Of a stretch of DNA of 64,000 nucleotides, positions 1 through 8,271 are shown one piece after another. Origin of the DNA: Flavobacterium pisciphilum (lineage in GTDB: Bacteria > Bacteroidota > Bacteroidia > Flavobacteriales > Flavobacteriaceae). The position numbers and the translations under genes are program-made. The notes beneath the pieces were generated by a model. It was given only the letters and a program-made list of their open reading frames with translations, was not told the DNA's origin and did no database searches. The stretch lies in NCBI RefSeq assembly GCF_020905345.1, contig NZ_JAJJMO010000001.1, positions 2,666,001-2,730,000 on the forward strand, in the 5' to 3' direction. The stretch's first letter is position 1; every line of letters starts with the position of its first letter.

Positions 1-2
1 TT

Positions 3-386
3 CAGCCAAAAAGAGTTTTAAAATCTAGAGATTATGTTTTAGTCTACGAAACCGAACAGGAGATTAAAGACATCGTAATCGACAGACAAACTTTTGATAA
101 AATAAACCTTGATCCTGGCGGTGTAGTAGTTACCGCAAAAGGAAATAATTGTGACTTTGTTTCGCGATTTTTCACCTCACAAGCTTCTATCCTAGAAGAT
201 CCTGTTACAGGTTCAGCACATTGTTCTTTAATCCCATATTGGAGTGAACAACTTGGCAAAAAAGAAATGCATGCTAAACAGCTTTCAGAAAGAGAAGGCA
301 CATTGTATTGTGTTGATAATGGCGAAAGAGTTTTAATAAGTGGAAAAGCAAAAACCTATTTTACAGGAACATTCTGGATAGATTAA
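3..386 (+). CDS. PhzF-family isomerase/epimerase-like protein (C-terminal part)
   Basis: The window opens inside this gene; the frame is open from base 3 to the TAA at 384-386. About 127 C-terminal residues are visible. They contain the PhzF-family signature LEDPVTGSAHC followed by a beta-rich tail ending in YFTGTFWID. PhzF-like proteins have a diaminopimelate-epimerase fold and are usually small-molecule isomerases of unknown substrate. The N-terminal half, with the catalytic Glu expected in this family, lies outside the window, so activity cannot be judged. The next gene starts 48 bp downstream on the same strand, so co-transcription with the N-acetyltransferase is plausible. The family call is strong; the substrate is unknown. 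Confidence 0.85.
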   Translation, partial: QPKRVLKSRDYVLVYETEQEIKDIVIDRQTFDKINLDPGGVVVTAKGNNCDFVSRFFTSQASILEDPVTGSAHCSLIPYWSEQLGKKEMHAKQLSEREGTLYCVDNGERVLISGKAKTYFTGTFWID

Positions 387-433
387 TTGGCGTTAAATCA
401 ATTATGTAATTCTCCAAATGACAAAAAATAAAA

Positions 434-1225
434 ATGATGGAACAAACAAACTTCAATCACATAGATTCAGACAATTTTGTTTTACAAGATTATTTGGATA
501 GAATTCATTTTACTGGAGACATTAATTTAAGTATTGATGGCATTCGAAAGTTAATGCAACATCAACTGTACAGTGTTCCGTTTGAAAACTTAGATGTTCA
601 AGCAGGCAAATCTGTATCATTGCTTGTAAATGATATTGTCCATAAAATTGTTGGACAAAATCGTGGTGGTTACTGTTATGAAGTCAATGGAATATTTGCT
701 TTGGTGCTTCAAGAAATAGGAATTCCGTATCGTTTTGTTGCAGCCCGCCCATTAGTAAATACCATCGAAAATGCTAAAACACATATGGCACTAATTGCTC
801 TTATCGAAAATGAGGAATATCTCATCGATTTGGGTTTTGGTGGCAGCGGAATTAGAGAACCTCTACAACTGAACAATAACGAATCTGAAGTACAGCAAGG
901 TCTTGAAACATTTTCTCTAGTAAAAATTGAACGTGGAGAATACCTACTACGCGTAAAACTAAATAAGGAATGGAAGAATCTATATTCTTTTGATTTATCC
1001 TATCAGAGATGGATTGACTTTAAACCTGCAAATCATTTTAATTCAACACATAGTGATTCAGTTTTCACTCAAAGTACAATTACAGTTTTACAAACACCAC
1101 TTGGCAAAAAAATCCTATTCGGAAATTCTTTTAAATCCATAGAAAATGGAATTGCTAAAGAATATCTATTCGAAGCAGAGAAACTAGAAAGCATACTGCT
1201 TAGTGAATTTAATCTGAAAATCTAA
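434..1225 (+). CDS. Arylamine N-acetyltransferase (NAT family)
   Basis: 263 residues, the usual length for bacterial NAT enzymes, which move acetyl from acetyl-CoA to arylamines or hydrazines through a cysteine thioester. The catalytic triad is readable: Cys81 in the RGGYCYE motif, His117 in THMAL and Asp132 in LIDLGFG. The PFENLD motif near residue 50 is also typical. Two consecutive ATG codons (434, 437) open the frame; either could be used. There is no signal peptide, so it is cytoplasmic. It lies 48 bp after the PhzF-like gene and converges with the polyamine operon. The natural substrate cannot be inferred. Confidence 0.93.
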   Translation: MMEQTNFNHIDSDNFVLQDYLDRIHFTGDINLSIDGIRKLMQHQLYSVPFENLDVQAGKSVSLLVNDIVHKIVGQNRGGYCYEVNGIFALVLQEIGIPYRFVAARPLVNTIENAKTHMALIALIENEEYLIDLGFGGSGIREPLQLNNNESEVQQGLETFSLVKIERGEYLLRVKLNKEWKNLYSFDLSYQRWIDFKPANHFNSTHSDSVFTQSTITVLQTPLGKKILFGNSFKSIENGIAKEYLFEAEKLESILLSEFNLKI

Positions 1226-1270
1226 ATCTTTGAGAAAACATAGAAGCTTATATTCATAAATACAGAAAAA

Positions 1271-2305
1271 CTATATTTTTGAATCATTCTTTTTCGATTT
1301 CCAAATAAATCCATCTAATAAATAATGTGTAAACTGAGGTACGCTTAGCAATGGAACTATTATAAATTGCCAATTCGAGAAATCAATTTTTTCAAGTGAA
1401 AAATTCTCATTCCAAACCAAAACCTCCCATAAAAACTCTTCTGTAAAAGCTATTACCAATAAAATCAAGATATAAATAAAAATCAAATTATAGTTTTTTA
1501 AATAACTAAAAACTCCCCAATTCGTATTTGTCTTATTTTCAATTTCTCTAAAATAAACTAACGCCATATAAGGGATTCCATGTGATACTACATTTAGCAA
1601 AGTAAAAATAAGATCATCATTAAAGTAAACAATTCCAAAATACCATGAAAGTGCCGTTCCTAGAATAATAGCATTCTTAGGAATATTAAAAAAATTATTA
1701 GTGATACTTTTATAAGCTGTGTAGATTACATAAATCACCATAATAACAACATACCCAAAAAAGAGTATTTCCAATAACGATGAATTATGGAAACGAAAAA
1801 ACTCATCTTCAACAAACCAATTGAATTTTCTTCCAGAAGAAAAGAACCAATATAACATTGGATAACCTGTTGAAGCATAAATTGCAAGATTATCTATACC
1901 AACAGAAAGTTTAGTTTTCTCTTCAGTTCTGGCATACAAACGCATAAAGCCATATTGCTGTCTTATGAAATGAAAAACTGCTACATAAGCCAAAAATGAC
2001 CAGAATACAAGGCTCCCAAAAGAAAAAAGAACTATCCCAATAGCAAAACAAATAGTAGGCAGAAGCAATAGTCTTTTTTTATTTTTTTTGAATTCATCAG
2101 CTACAAAATAGGTCTTAAATAAAGTTGCATACACATGTGCAACATCAATAAAAACAATTAAAAAGAGCCACGTGTAAAACGAGTATTTATTCTCAATTTC
2201 TTCTATATATTTTTGAAACAGAAAAATAAGTGCCAATACAAAAAAAGATGGACCAATTATAAATATTAGATCTGTTTTAGCCTTATGAATCCAAGGTTGT
2301 CTCAT
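1271..2305 (-). CDS. Polytopic membrane protein with conserved-looking histidine motifs
   Basis: 344 residues, roughly eight or nine hydrophobic segments, almost certainly an inner-membrane protein. I do not recognise the family. Four motifs stand out at membrane borders: DVAHVYATLF, FHFIRQQYGFMRLYAR, VSHGIPYMALVYFR and FTHYLLDGFIWK. Recurrent His residues beside Gln, Tyr and Arg in a membrane protein suggest metal or haem binding, as in membrane desaturase-like enzymes, but this is only an inference. It is the last gene of the seven-gene operon and overlaps the FAD-oxidoreductase gene by 23 bp, so it is probably translationally coupled to it. It may supply electrons to, or act on a product of, that enzyme. 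Confidence 0.75.
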   Translation of the reverse strand: MRQPWIHKAKTDLIFIIGPSFFVLALIFLFQKYIEEIENKYSFYTWLFLIVFIDVAHVYATLFKTYFVADEFKKNKKRLLLLPTICFAIGIVLFSFGSLVFWSFLAYVAVFHFIRQQYGFMRLYARTEEKTKLSVGIDNLAIYASTGYPMLYWFFSSGRKFNWFVEDEFFRFHNSSLLEILFFGYVVIMVIYVIYTAYKSITNNFFNIPKNAIILGTALSWYFGIVYFNDDLIFTLLNVVSHGIPYMALVYFREIENKTNTNWGVFSYLKNYNLIFIYILILLVIAFTEEFLWEVLVWNENFSLEKIDFSNWQFIIVPLLSVPQFTHYLLDGFIWKSKKNDSKI

Positions 2306-3914
2306 CCAAAATTTGATTTACAATATTAATTCCGTGATGAAAAGCTTCTTCAAAAATTGAAATTCCAGATAAATCTGTATGCGCAAAATAAATAGCGTTT
2401 TGAATGCTTTTCGATGCTTTCTTTTTAGCCTCCCCAAAAATAAACCCTGGTACTGGGCTAACCATACCATGCCCCAACAAAAAGACTTCCATTTGTTCTG
2501 TACAATCTTCAATATTAGAATGTGCTATTTTTAAATCATCAAAAACAAGTTGCTTCCAATATTCTTTATTTTTCTTATAGAGTTCTTTTCTTGATTTTCT
2601 TAAATCAGAGGATGAAAAACTATGATAATAAGTAATTACTTTTTTCGTCTGAATCTGATTTAAAGTTTGATGCTGATCATAAACATATCCTAATCCTTTT
2701 GCTCCATAAATAACATTATCCCAAGAAAGAGGAAAACTATAATTCTCTGATAAATCAGTAACGGTTAAAGTAGCCAGAAGCCATGGGGCATAATGAAACT
2801 CTTTCGTATATTCTTTTCGATCTTTAATAAGATACTGATTTACAAACTGTGGTGTTGCCATGATTACTTTGTCAGCAATAATTTCTACAGAAACCTTTTT
2901 AGCATCATCAAATACTTTAGCAACGACCTTATTGTTTTTGACTTTTACTTCATAAACCAAATGATTTTTCAATGTTTTCTCATGAGTATATTTTTTGAGA
3001 TGAGATGCTAATCTGGCGTTCCCTTCTGGCCAAGTTAAAACGCTTTCTTTTTTATCAGAACTAGCATTTTGCTTTCTTCCTGCAAAATAATGAATTCCCG
3101 CCCAAGCTGAAACATAATCTATCCCAAGTCCAAAATCATCTTTACAACAATAATCAATATAATGAAACAAAGGTTCCGCTTCAAAACCATTCCTCTTGAA
3201 CCATTCTCCCATTGTTATTTTATCCAAACTTCTTATTTCCAAATCATCTGAAGAAAGATGAAGTGGAATATCAAATAAATATTTCTCATCTTTACCTTTC
3301 CCTTCCCGAAAAGCATCCATTAATTTAAAAAATCTTAGAAATTCAATATCCTGATCTTTAGAATTTCCTTCTTTAGGGACCACTCCATCTTGCCAATTAT
3401 TTTTATAAAATAAGCGTTCATCAGGTGCAAAAGATAATTGTAATTCATCAAAAACAGGAAATCCTTTTTGATCGTAATCCAAAATGATTTTCTCTTCTTC
3501 AAGAAATTGTAATAATTCTTTATCCTTAAAATTTGGCAAAGGCAGATAATGTGCTCCTAAAGGAAATTTAGAATATTCATTTTCACCGTTTGAAGAATTT
3601 CCTCCCAGATGCCCTTCTAATTCAACCAGAAGAAAATCTGAAATTCCTTTTTTCATAAATTGTCTAGCAGCACTTAAACCTGAAATTCCACCACCCACAA
3701 TAAGATATGGAATGTGTATTTGACTCGTTGGTTTAGGAAAATCTTTAATCCAAAGACGATGCCCCAAAAGATGATTTGTTCCTGACAAACGAATTAACAA
3801 GTGAACTATTTTATCTGAACAAAATTGCAACAAAGGAAGCAACAACAAAGAAGCTCCAATTCCTTTTACAAAACTTCGTCTTGATTTACTATAACTTTCC
3901 CCATTCTTCATCAA
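2283..3914 (-). CDS. Tat-exported FAD-dependent amine-oxidase-like oxidoreductase
   Basis: 543 residues. The N terminus carries a twin-arginine export signal: SRRSFVK (Arg12-Arg13) followed by the hydrophobic run GASLLLLPLL. A dinucleotide-binding motif VGGGISGLSAARQ (residues 73-85) and ELEGHLGGNS follow, as in flavin amine oxidases and protoporphyrinogen-oxidase-like proteins. The enzyme is probably folded with FAD in the cytoplasm and exported by Tat. It overlaps the spermidine-synthase-like gene by 26 bp and the polytopic gene by 23 bp. Next to SAM decarboxylase and aminopropyltransferase genes, oxidation of a polyamine or aminopropylated product is a natural hypothesis, but the substrate is not shown by sequence. 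Met2 (3911) is an alternative start. Confidence 0.85.
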   Translation of the reverse strand: MMKNGESYSKSRRSFVKGIGASLLLLPLLQFCSDKIVHLLIRLSGTNHLLGHRLWIKDFPKPTSQIHIPYLIVGGGISGLSAARQFMKKGISDFLLVELEGHLGGNSSNGENEYSKFPLGAHYLPLPNFKDKELLQFLEEEKIILDYDQKGFPVFDELQLSFAPDERLFYKNNWQDGVVPKEGNSKDQDIEFLRFFKLMDAFREGKGKDEKYLFDIPLHLSSDDLEIRSLDKITMGEWFKRNGFEAEPLFHYIDYCCKDDFGLGIDYVSAWAGIHYFAGRKQNASSDKKESVLTWPEGNARLASHLKKYTHEKTLKNHLVYEVKVKNNKVVAKVFDDAKKVSVEIIADKVIMATPQFVNQYLIKDRKEYTKEFHYAPWLLATLTVTDLSENYSFPLSWDNVIYGAKGLGYVYDQHQTLNQIQTKKVITYYHSFSSSDLRKSRKELYKKNKEYWKQLVFDDLKIAHSNIEDCTEQMEVFLLGHGMVSPVPGFIFGEAKKKASKSIQNAIYFAHTDLSGISIFEEAFHHGINIVNQILDETTLDS

Positions 3915-5418
3915 AATAACGTACTAAAATTTGGTTGTCTAAACGATTAATTTCAATTTCATTTGAAATCATATCATTGGTAAAATAGTTGAATCTGTCG
4001 AATTGATAATTGTAGAATTTTAATCCCGAAGCTTTTCTATTTACTTGATTAAAAGTAGTTCCAAAACCATTAATCGCAATGGTGTATCCCCATTCTCCAA
4101 ATGAGGGAACATAAGCATGGTAAGCATCAACCTGAGGAAAAACCTGCATAACAGTTTTATTGATACACCAAAATGACTTCGGAGCAAAATAAGGAGATGT
4201 CGTTTGTATAACAACGGCCGCATCTGGCTGTAATGTATTTTTTATGGTTTGATAAAAATTCAAAGAATATAATTTACCTAAACTATAATTTGATGGATCT
4301 GGAAAATCAATAATCACAACATCAAATTTTTCTTGACAACTTTTAGCCCAGATATAAGCATCTGTATTTATAATCGTCACTTTTGAATTGTTAAGTGATC
4401 CTTTATTGAAATCTGTTAGAACCTTATTTGTTTTAAACAACTTTGTCATTCCCTGATCTAAGTCAACTAAAGTAATTTTCTCTACTTCTTTATATTTTAG
4501 AATTTCACGTACTGCTAAGCCATCGCCTCCTCCAAGAACTAAAACATGTTTGACATTTTTGGCTATTGACATTGCGGGATGAACTAAGGCCTCATGATAA
4601 CGATATTCATCTGCAGAACTAAACTGTAGGTTATTATTTAAATACAAGCGGTAATCGCTCTTATTATGCGTCAAAACGATACGCTGATAAGAGGTTGTAT
4701 TGGTATAGATAATATTCTCTCCATAAAGTTTCCCTTCTGAATAAGACAAAATAGAATCTGAAAAAATAAAAACACCCAATAAAATTATAAATGAAGCAAC
4801 AGCTTTTACTTGTAAAAAATAGCCGTTTTTTAATTCTTTTTTTAGAAGAAAACATAAAACAATTGCAATACTTACATTAATCATTCCGAAGAATAGTGAT
4901 GTCCCCATTATTCCTAACTTCGGAACTAAAATCAAAGGAAAAAGAATTGATGCTAATAAAGCTCCAATGTAATCAAAGGTAAACACATTGGAAACTAAAT
5001 CTTTAAACTCCACTTTGTCTTTTAGAATATTCATCAATAATGGAATCTCTAATCCTACTAAAAACCCTGTTACAAAAACAAGTAGATATAAAACAAATTG
5101 AAAATATTCAACATTTTCAAACAATAAAAATAAGGCAACAGAACTCAATCCTCCAATTAACCCAACTAGTATTTCGATTTCTACAAAAGTGTTGAGTAAA
5201 TTTTTATGAAAAAATTTTGAAAAGAAAGAACCAATCCCCATTGAGAATAGGTAAACACCAATAATAAATGAAAATTGTTTTACTGAATCTCCCAATAAAT
5301 AACTTGCCAAAGTACCTGCAACAAGTTCATAAACAAGTCCACAAGTAGCAATAACAAATACTGCAAATAGGAGTAAAAATTCAAATTTAAGAAACTTTTT
5401 ACCCATGAATTGCTGCAC
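3889..5418 (-). CDS. Membrane-fused spermidine synthase-like aminopropyltransferase
   Basis: 509 residues. Residues 1-220 hold about seven membrane helices. Residues 225-500 form a spermidine/spermine synthase domain with ADEYRYHEALVHPAM (269-283), the SAM-binding GGGDG (296-300), the VDLDQ acidic loop (318-322) and IIDFPDP (369-375), in which Asp371/Asp374 match the catalytic Asp region of SpeE. Core residues are present, so an active aminopropyltransferase using decarboxylated SAM is likely. The acceptor is unknown and may be membrane-bound, since this is not a soluble SpeE. It overlaps the DUF350 gene by 20 bp. Met5 (5406) is an alternative start that still overlaps. Confidence 0.9.
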   Translation of the reverse strand: MQQFMGKKFLKFEFLLLFAVFVIATCGLVYELVAGTLASYLLGDSVKQFSFIIGVYLFSMGIGSFFSKFFHKNLLNTFVEIEILVGLIGGLSSVALFLLFENVEYFQFVLYLLVFVTGFLVGLEIPLLMNILKDKVEFKDLVSNVFTFDYIGALLASILFPLILVPKLGIMGTSLFFGMINVSIAIVLCFLLKKELKNGYFLQVKAVASFIILLGVFIFSDSILSYSEGKLYGENIIYTNTTSYQRIVLTHNKSDYRLYLNNNLQFSSADEYRYHEALVHPAMSIAKNVKHVLVLGGGDGLAVREILKYKEVEKITLVDLDQGMTKLFKTNKVLTDFNKGSLNNSKVTIINTDAYIWAKSCQEKFDVVIIDFPDPSNYSLGKLYSLNFYQTIKNTLQPDAAVVIQTTSPYFAPKSFWCINKTVMQVFPQVDAYHAYVPSFGEWGYTIAINGFGTTFNQVNRKASGLKFYNYQFDRFNYFTNDMISNEIEINRLDNQILVRYFDEEWGKL

Positions 5419-5614
5419 TTACAATCATCGAGATACCAATGATAAATGCTGCAAACACAATTGCAACAGCAATATTATTTTTTTGAACTATTTCTTTCCA
5501 AGTGTTCTCTGGAGTAATTTTTTCGATTATGAAATAGGCCACTAGCAAGATTACAATTCCTATAAGAGAAAAAATAATCGAATTAACGATAGGCTGTAAA
5601 TGTATTAAATCCAT
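5399..5614 (-). CDS. DUF350 (YjfL-type) small inner-membrane protein
   Basis: 71 residues with two hydrophobic helices (about 13-29 and 46-66) separated by a charged loop containing EKITPENTWKEI. The shape and sequence fit DUF350/UPF0719, the family of E. coli YjfL, with one repeat unit instead of the tandem form. In E. coli yjfL sits next to yjfC, a glutathionylspermidine-synthetase homologue, and a PspA-like gene, so the family is repeatedly linked to polyamine chemistry and the envelope. Here it lies between the 59-residue peptide gene (11-bp gap) and the synthase-like gene (20-bp overlap). It is probably a membrane partner of the aminopropyltransferase; its biochemical role is unknown. 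Confidence 0.85.
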   Translation of the reverse strand: MDLIHLQPIVNSIIFSLIGIVILLVAYFIIEKITPENTWKEIVQKNNIAVAIVFAAFIIGISMIVSAAIHG

Positions 5615-5625
5615 ACTTTAGAAGT

Positions 5626-5805
5626 TTATTTATGATAAAAACGGTTAACGGAACTACGATTTCCTGATGTACTATATTTTTCTGTTGTTTCGCAATCACA
5701 AATTCGGTTTCCAGAATAAGCAAAATACAGATAGGCAATAAAGCAAAATAACCCTATTACTACTGCAGCTAAATTATTTTTTATAAAATCAAAAATTACT
5801 TTCAT
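5626..5805 (-). CDS. 59-residue single-pass membrane peptide
   Basis: A short gene read directly from the sequence: ATG at 5805-5803, TAA at 5628-5626. The product has a basic N terminus, one strong helix (about residues 12-30, LAAVVIGLFCFIAYLYFAY) and a polar tail with ICDCETTEKYS, a possible CxC metal or disulfide site. Its ATG overlaps the TGA of the DUF4178 gene as ATGA, a classic translational-coupling junction, and the DUF350 gene starts 11 bp later. Position and coupling argue strongly that it is real. I recognise no family. It may be an assembly or scaffold peptide for the membrane complex. Confidence 0.75.
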   Translation of the reverse strand: MKVIFDFIKNNLAAVVIGLFCFIAYLYFAYSGNRICDCETTEKYSTSGNRSSVNRFYHK

Positions 5806-7040
5806 ATGACTCTCTCTTGATAAGGTGAGTAATCGCTATGCTCCCATCTTTTCTTTTCAAAATTAATTTTGCAATATCTAATTACAATATAAACTACTAT
5901 CATAAATCCAATAATTATCCATGTATTATATAATGATGGTTTATTCCAGACTACATTTACTCTTACTACATTATTGCTTATATCCTCAGGTGCCTTCTGT
6001 GGCGTAATAACAAGATGATATTTTCCAGCTTTAACTCCGCAAATATTAAACTCCTCTGATGGATTTCCTTCTGTCCAATTTTCACCATCTGTATAACCAT
6101 GATAATACTCTACGTCTTTATTAGCATGTAATTCCTCATTTGTATCTTCATTAACCAAAGCTACATCTATATTTGCCCAAGAATTATCTACATCAGAAGA
6201 CACATAAACCGTCAGAGGTGCAGACCCTCCTTTTAGAACAAACGAAGAACCAAAAATTTCTTTATTATTGAATTCATCAAAAGTGGCTTCTTTATAAAAT
6301 ACACTTTGTTCCGACTGATCTTTATATATATACCAATTAGTGCATATAATCATTAATGCAACAACACAAAAAATTATTGCTGTATCTTGTAGATCAAAAT
6401 AATAAGGCTTCGTAATATTCACACCCGTTTGATATGGCAAGTCAACAGTACGAAATCCTTTTTTTATTTCGCTCTGACTAATATATTCTCCAAGAAAAGC
6501 AGTTTCATCATCATTAATTTTTTCAATAGAAATCATTAAAGGCGGATGAATATACTCTACCATATGAACTTTCTTGACTGGTAATGAGAAATCAAAATAT
6601 CCCTGAGCATTCTCTATTTCGACATCACAATATTCATAAATATCAAATATATCTCCGTTGTGAATTATTGTTTTAGGATGTTGATTTACACTAAATTTCT
6701 CTACCATTTCAGTTAAGAATATCCAATTCCCATCTGATTCTGAAAGATAAACAAAATCACCTTTAGCGCTTTTTAAGATATATTCTGTCCATCTATAACC
6801 TTCACCGACCTGTTTCACTAAAGCAGCAACAACAGTATATTCTACTGCTTTAAGAATTCCTTTATCTCCAATTTTAAAAGTAAAATTCTTTATCTCAGAC
6901 TTAAATTTAGATTTTAAACGAAGTTGTCCTTCATTGTCTGATAAATACAAGCTATGACAATTTGGGCAGACAAAATTCACTACTTCAAAACCAATCTCTA
7001 ATTCGGTAACGGTATTACAACTGTAACAAGGAACTTTCAT
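5802..7040 (-). CDS. DUF4178 protein with zinc ribbon and two membrane helices
   Basis: 412 residues. It begins with a zinc-ribbon pattern, Cys5-x2-Cys8 and Cys25-x2-Cys28. Residues about 50-200 resemble the DUF4178 domain (ILKAVEYTVVAALVKQ, then YRWTEYILKSAKGDFVYL). Two hydrophobic helices follow, near residue 225 and near 380, with a beta-rich segment between them that probably faces the periplasm. From memory of published genome comparisons, DUF4178 genes associate with DUF350, polyamine enzymes and phage-shock genes. It starts 3 bp after the SAM-decarboxylase stop and shares an ATGA with the next gene. A sensor or scaffold role is likely; no enzymatic motif is visible. Confidence 0.82.
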   Translation of the reverse strand: MKVPCYSCNTVTELEIGFEVVNFVCPNCHSLYLSDNEGQLRLKSKFKSEIKNFTFKIGDKGILKAVEYTVVAALVKQVGEGYRWTEYILKSAKGDFVYLSESDGNWIFLTEMVEKFSVNQHPKTIIHNGDIFDIYEYCDVEIENAQGYFDFSLPVKKVHMVEYIHPPLMISIEKINDDETAFLGEYISQSEIKKGFRTVDLPYQTGVNITKPYYFDLQDTAIIFCVVALMIICTNWYIYKDQSEQSVFYKEATFDEFNNKEIFGSSFVLKGGSAPLTVYVSSDVDNSWANIDVALVNEDTNEELHANKDVEYYHGYTDGENWTEGNPSEEFNICGVKAGKYHLVITPQKAPEDISNNVVRVNVVWNKPSLYNTWIIIGFMIVVYIVIRYCKINFEKKRWEHSDYSPYQERVI

Positions 7041-7043
7041 ATA

Positions 7044-7460
7044 CTAACGATTAATTTCAAAATCTTTTATAATTGTTCCTTCAAAATAAGTTATATAATC
7101 ATCCATAACTTGTCTTACTTTTTGAGAATTATCTTGTTGATAATTACATAAATAAACATCTAAAGTTAATTGATTATATTCTGGCCAAGTATGTATACAA
7201 ATATGTGATTCTTTTAAACAAAACGAAATAGTAAAGCTATCATTTTCAAAATCATGAACAATAACACCTACTTTTTCAAGTTGATAAGTTTCCAAAATTG
7301 AATTAGTAACAGCAACAAAACCTTTACTATCCATTAATTTTTGAATTTTATCGACGTGTAGAGTAACCAGCTTGTGTAAACCTGGCGAATAAGGAGGTAA
7401 ATTCATTAAAATAGTTATATACGCTCCAAATGTATAATATTTTTTGGATAATTTTAACAA
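7044..7460 (-). CDS. S-adenosylmethionine decarboxylase proenzyme (SpeD/SpeH-type)
   Basis: 138 residues, in the range of bacterial/archaeal AdoMet decarboxylases. The self-processing site is readable: KESHICIHTWPEY with Glu84-Ser85-His86, where cleavage turns Ser into the pyruvoyl cofactor, followed by DVYLCNY with Cys105 in the place of the family's catalytic cysteine. The product, decarboxylated SAM, is the aminopropyl donor for the synthase-like enzyme encoded three genes downstream. It is the first gene of the operon, so expression of the whole set probably begins just upstream of 7460. No clear TAnnTTTG box is visible there. The first ATG (7460) is kept; a later Met at residue 19 would also spare the catalytic core. 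Confidence 0.92.
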   Translation of the reverse strand: MLKLSKKYYTFGAYITILMNLPPYSPGLHKLVTLHVDKIQKLMDSKGFVAVTNSILETYQLEKVGVIVHDFENDSFTISFCLKESHICIHTWPEYNQLTLDVYLCNYQQDNSQKVRQVMDDYITYFEGTIIKDFEINR

Positions 7461-7647
7461 GAAGGATATGATTTGAATTTCTAATCCAATTATTTTAAAT
7501 AATCATTTTTACCAGCCATTATTGACGAATAGCTTTGCCTAAATAAATCTCTTCATAAAGAATTACTGAAATGTTTACCATATTAAACATTACAATAGAC
7601 AGATAATTTTACGATCATACAAAAATCTACAATCCAAAAAATATAGT

Positions 7648-7655
7648 TAATTTTG
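7648..7655 (+). promoter_or_regulatory. Bacteroidetes -7 box (TAATTTTG)
   Basis: TAATTTTG matches TAnnTTTG and lies 53 bp before the isochorismatase-like gene in a 248-bp divergent intergenic region. No clean TTG -33 element stands out. The rest of the region is AT-rich, without other obvious structure. Confidence 0.55.
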
Positions 7656-7708
7656 CAATAATTGATTCTTCACGATTCAAAACAAAAAAGTAGATTAAAA
7701 ACAATGTT

Positions 7709-8251
7709 ATGAAATTAACATCCGAAGAATTAATAGTAATTATTGACCCTCAAAAAGATTTTACGGATAGCAACGGAGCTTACGCAAAAAGACATCCCGC
7801 CATTCGTAATATAACTGAAGTCAAAGCTAGAATAAACCAATTAACGAAGCTTATAGACAAAGATAGATTTGTAATTATCTTTTCAAATTATCAAAAAGAC
7901 CAATTCGGAATCGGGCTATCAATGTGCATTGAAGGCACGACTGGTCATGAAATTGACATTGATTTTGACGACAGTACAAAGTTAATTCCCAAAATGCAAC
8001 ATAGTTGCTTTAGCTCAGAGGAATTCGAAAACTTATTAAAAATCAACAACATAAAAAAAATTATACTTTGTGGTTTTCTAGCTGAATATTGCATAAAAGA
8101 AACTGCAATTGACGCACTTCATAAAGGTTACAAAGTTGCATTAGCAACAGAATACATCGGAACTGGTGATGATGTTCAACATAGAAAGCAAGAAACACTA
8201 CTCGATTTAGAGAGCAAAGGAGCTGTAATTATTAATTCAATCTTTGATTAA
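7709..8251 (+). CDS. Isochorismatase-family cysteine hydrolase
   Basis: 180 residues with the Asp-Lys-Cys triad of the family: Asp13 in IIDPQKDF, Lys95 in PKMQHSCF and Cys128 in FLAEYCIKETA. Related enzymes include nicotinamidases, N-carbamoylsarcosine amidases and phenazine isochorismatases; nothing here fixes the substrate. It lacks the conserved metal-binding His pattern typical of nicotinamidase, so an uncharacterised amidase is more likely. It is cytoplasmic, with no signal peptide. It lies 20 bp upstream of an AraC regulator on the same strand, followed by a nitrilase-superfamily gene, so the three may form an amide-utilisation unit. Confidence 0.85.
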   Translation: MKLTSEELIVIIDPQKDFTDSNGAYAKRHPAIRNITEVKARINQLTKLIDKDRFVIIFSNYQKDQFGIGLSMCIEGTTGHEIDIDFDDSTKLIPKMQHSCFSSEEFENLLKINNIKKIILCGFLAEYCIKETAIDALHKGYKVALATEYIGTGDDVQHRKQETLLDLESKGAVIINSIFD

Positions 8252-8271
8252 GTAATCCTGATTTTAGAACT

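Noticed and set aside
44..301. Open frame on the minus strand over the PhzF-like end
   Set aside because: It is antisense to a recognised family domain and has no homology-like features.
1271..7460. Calling the polyamine operon a full phage-shock system
   Set aside because: No PspA/IM30 gene is present in the window.
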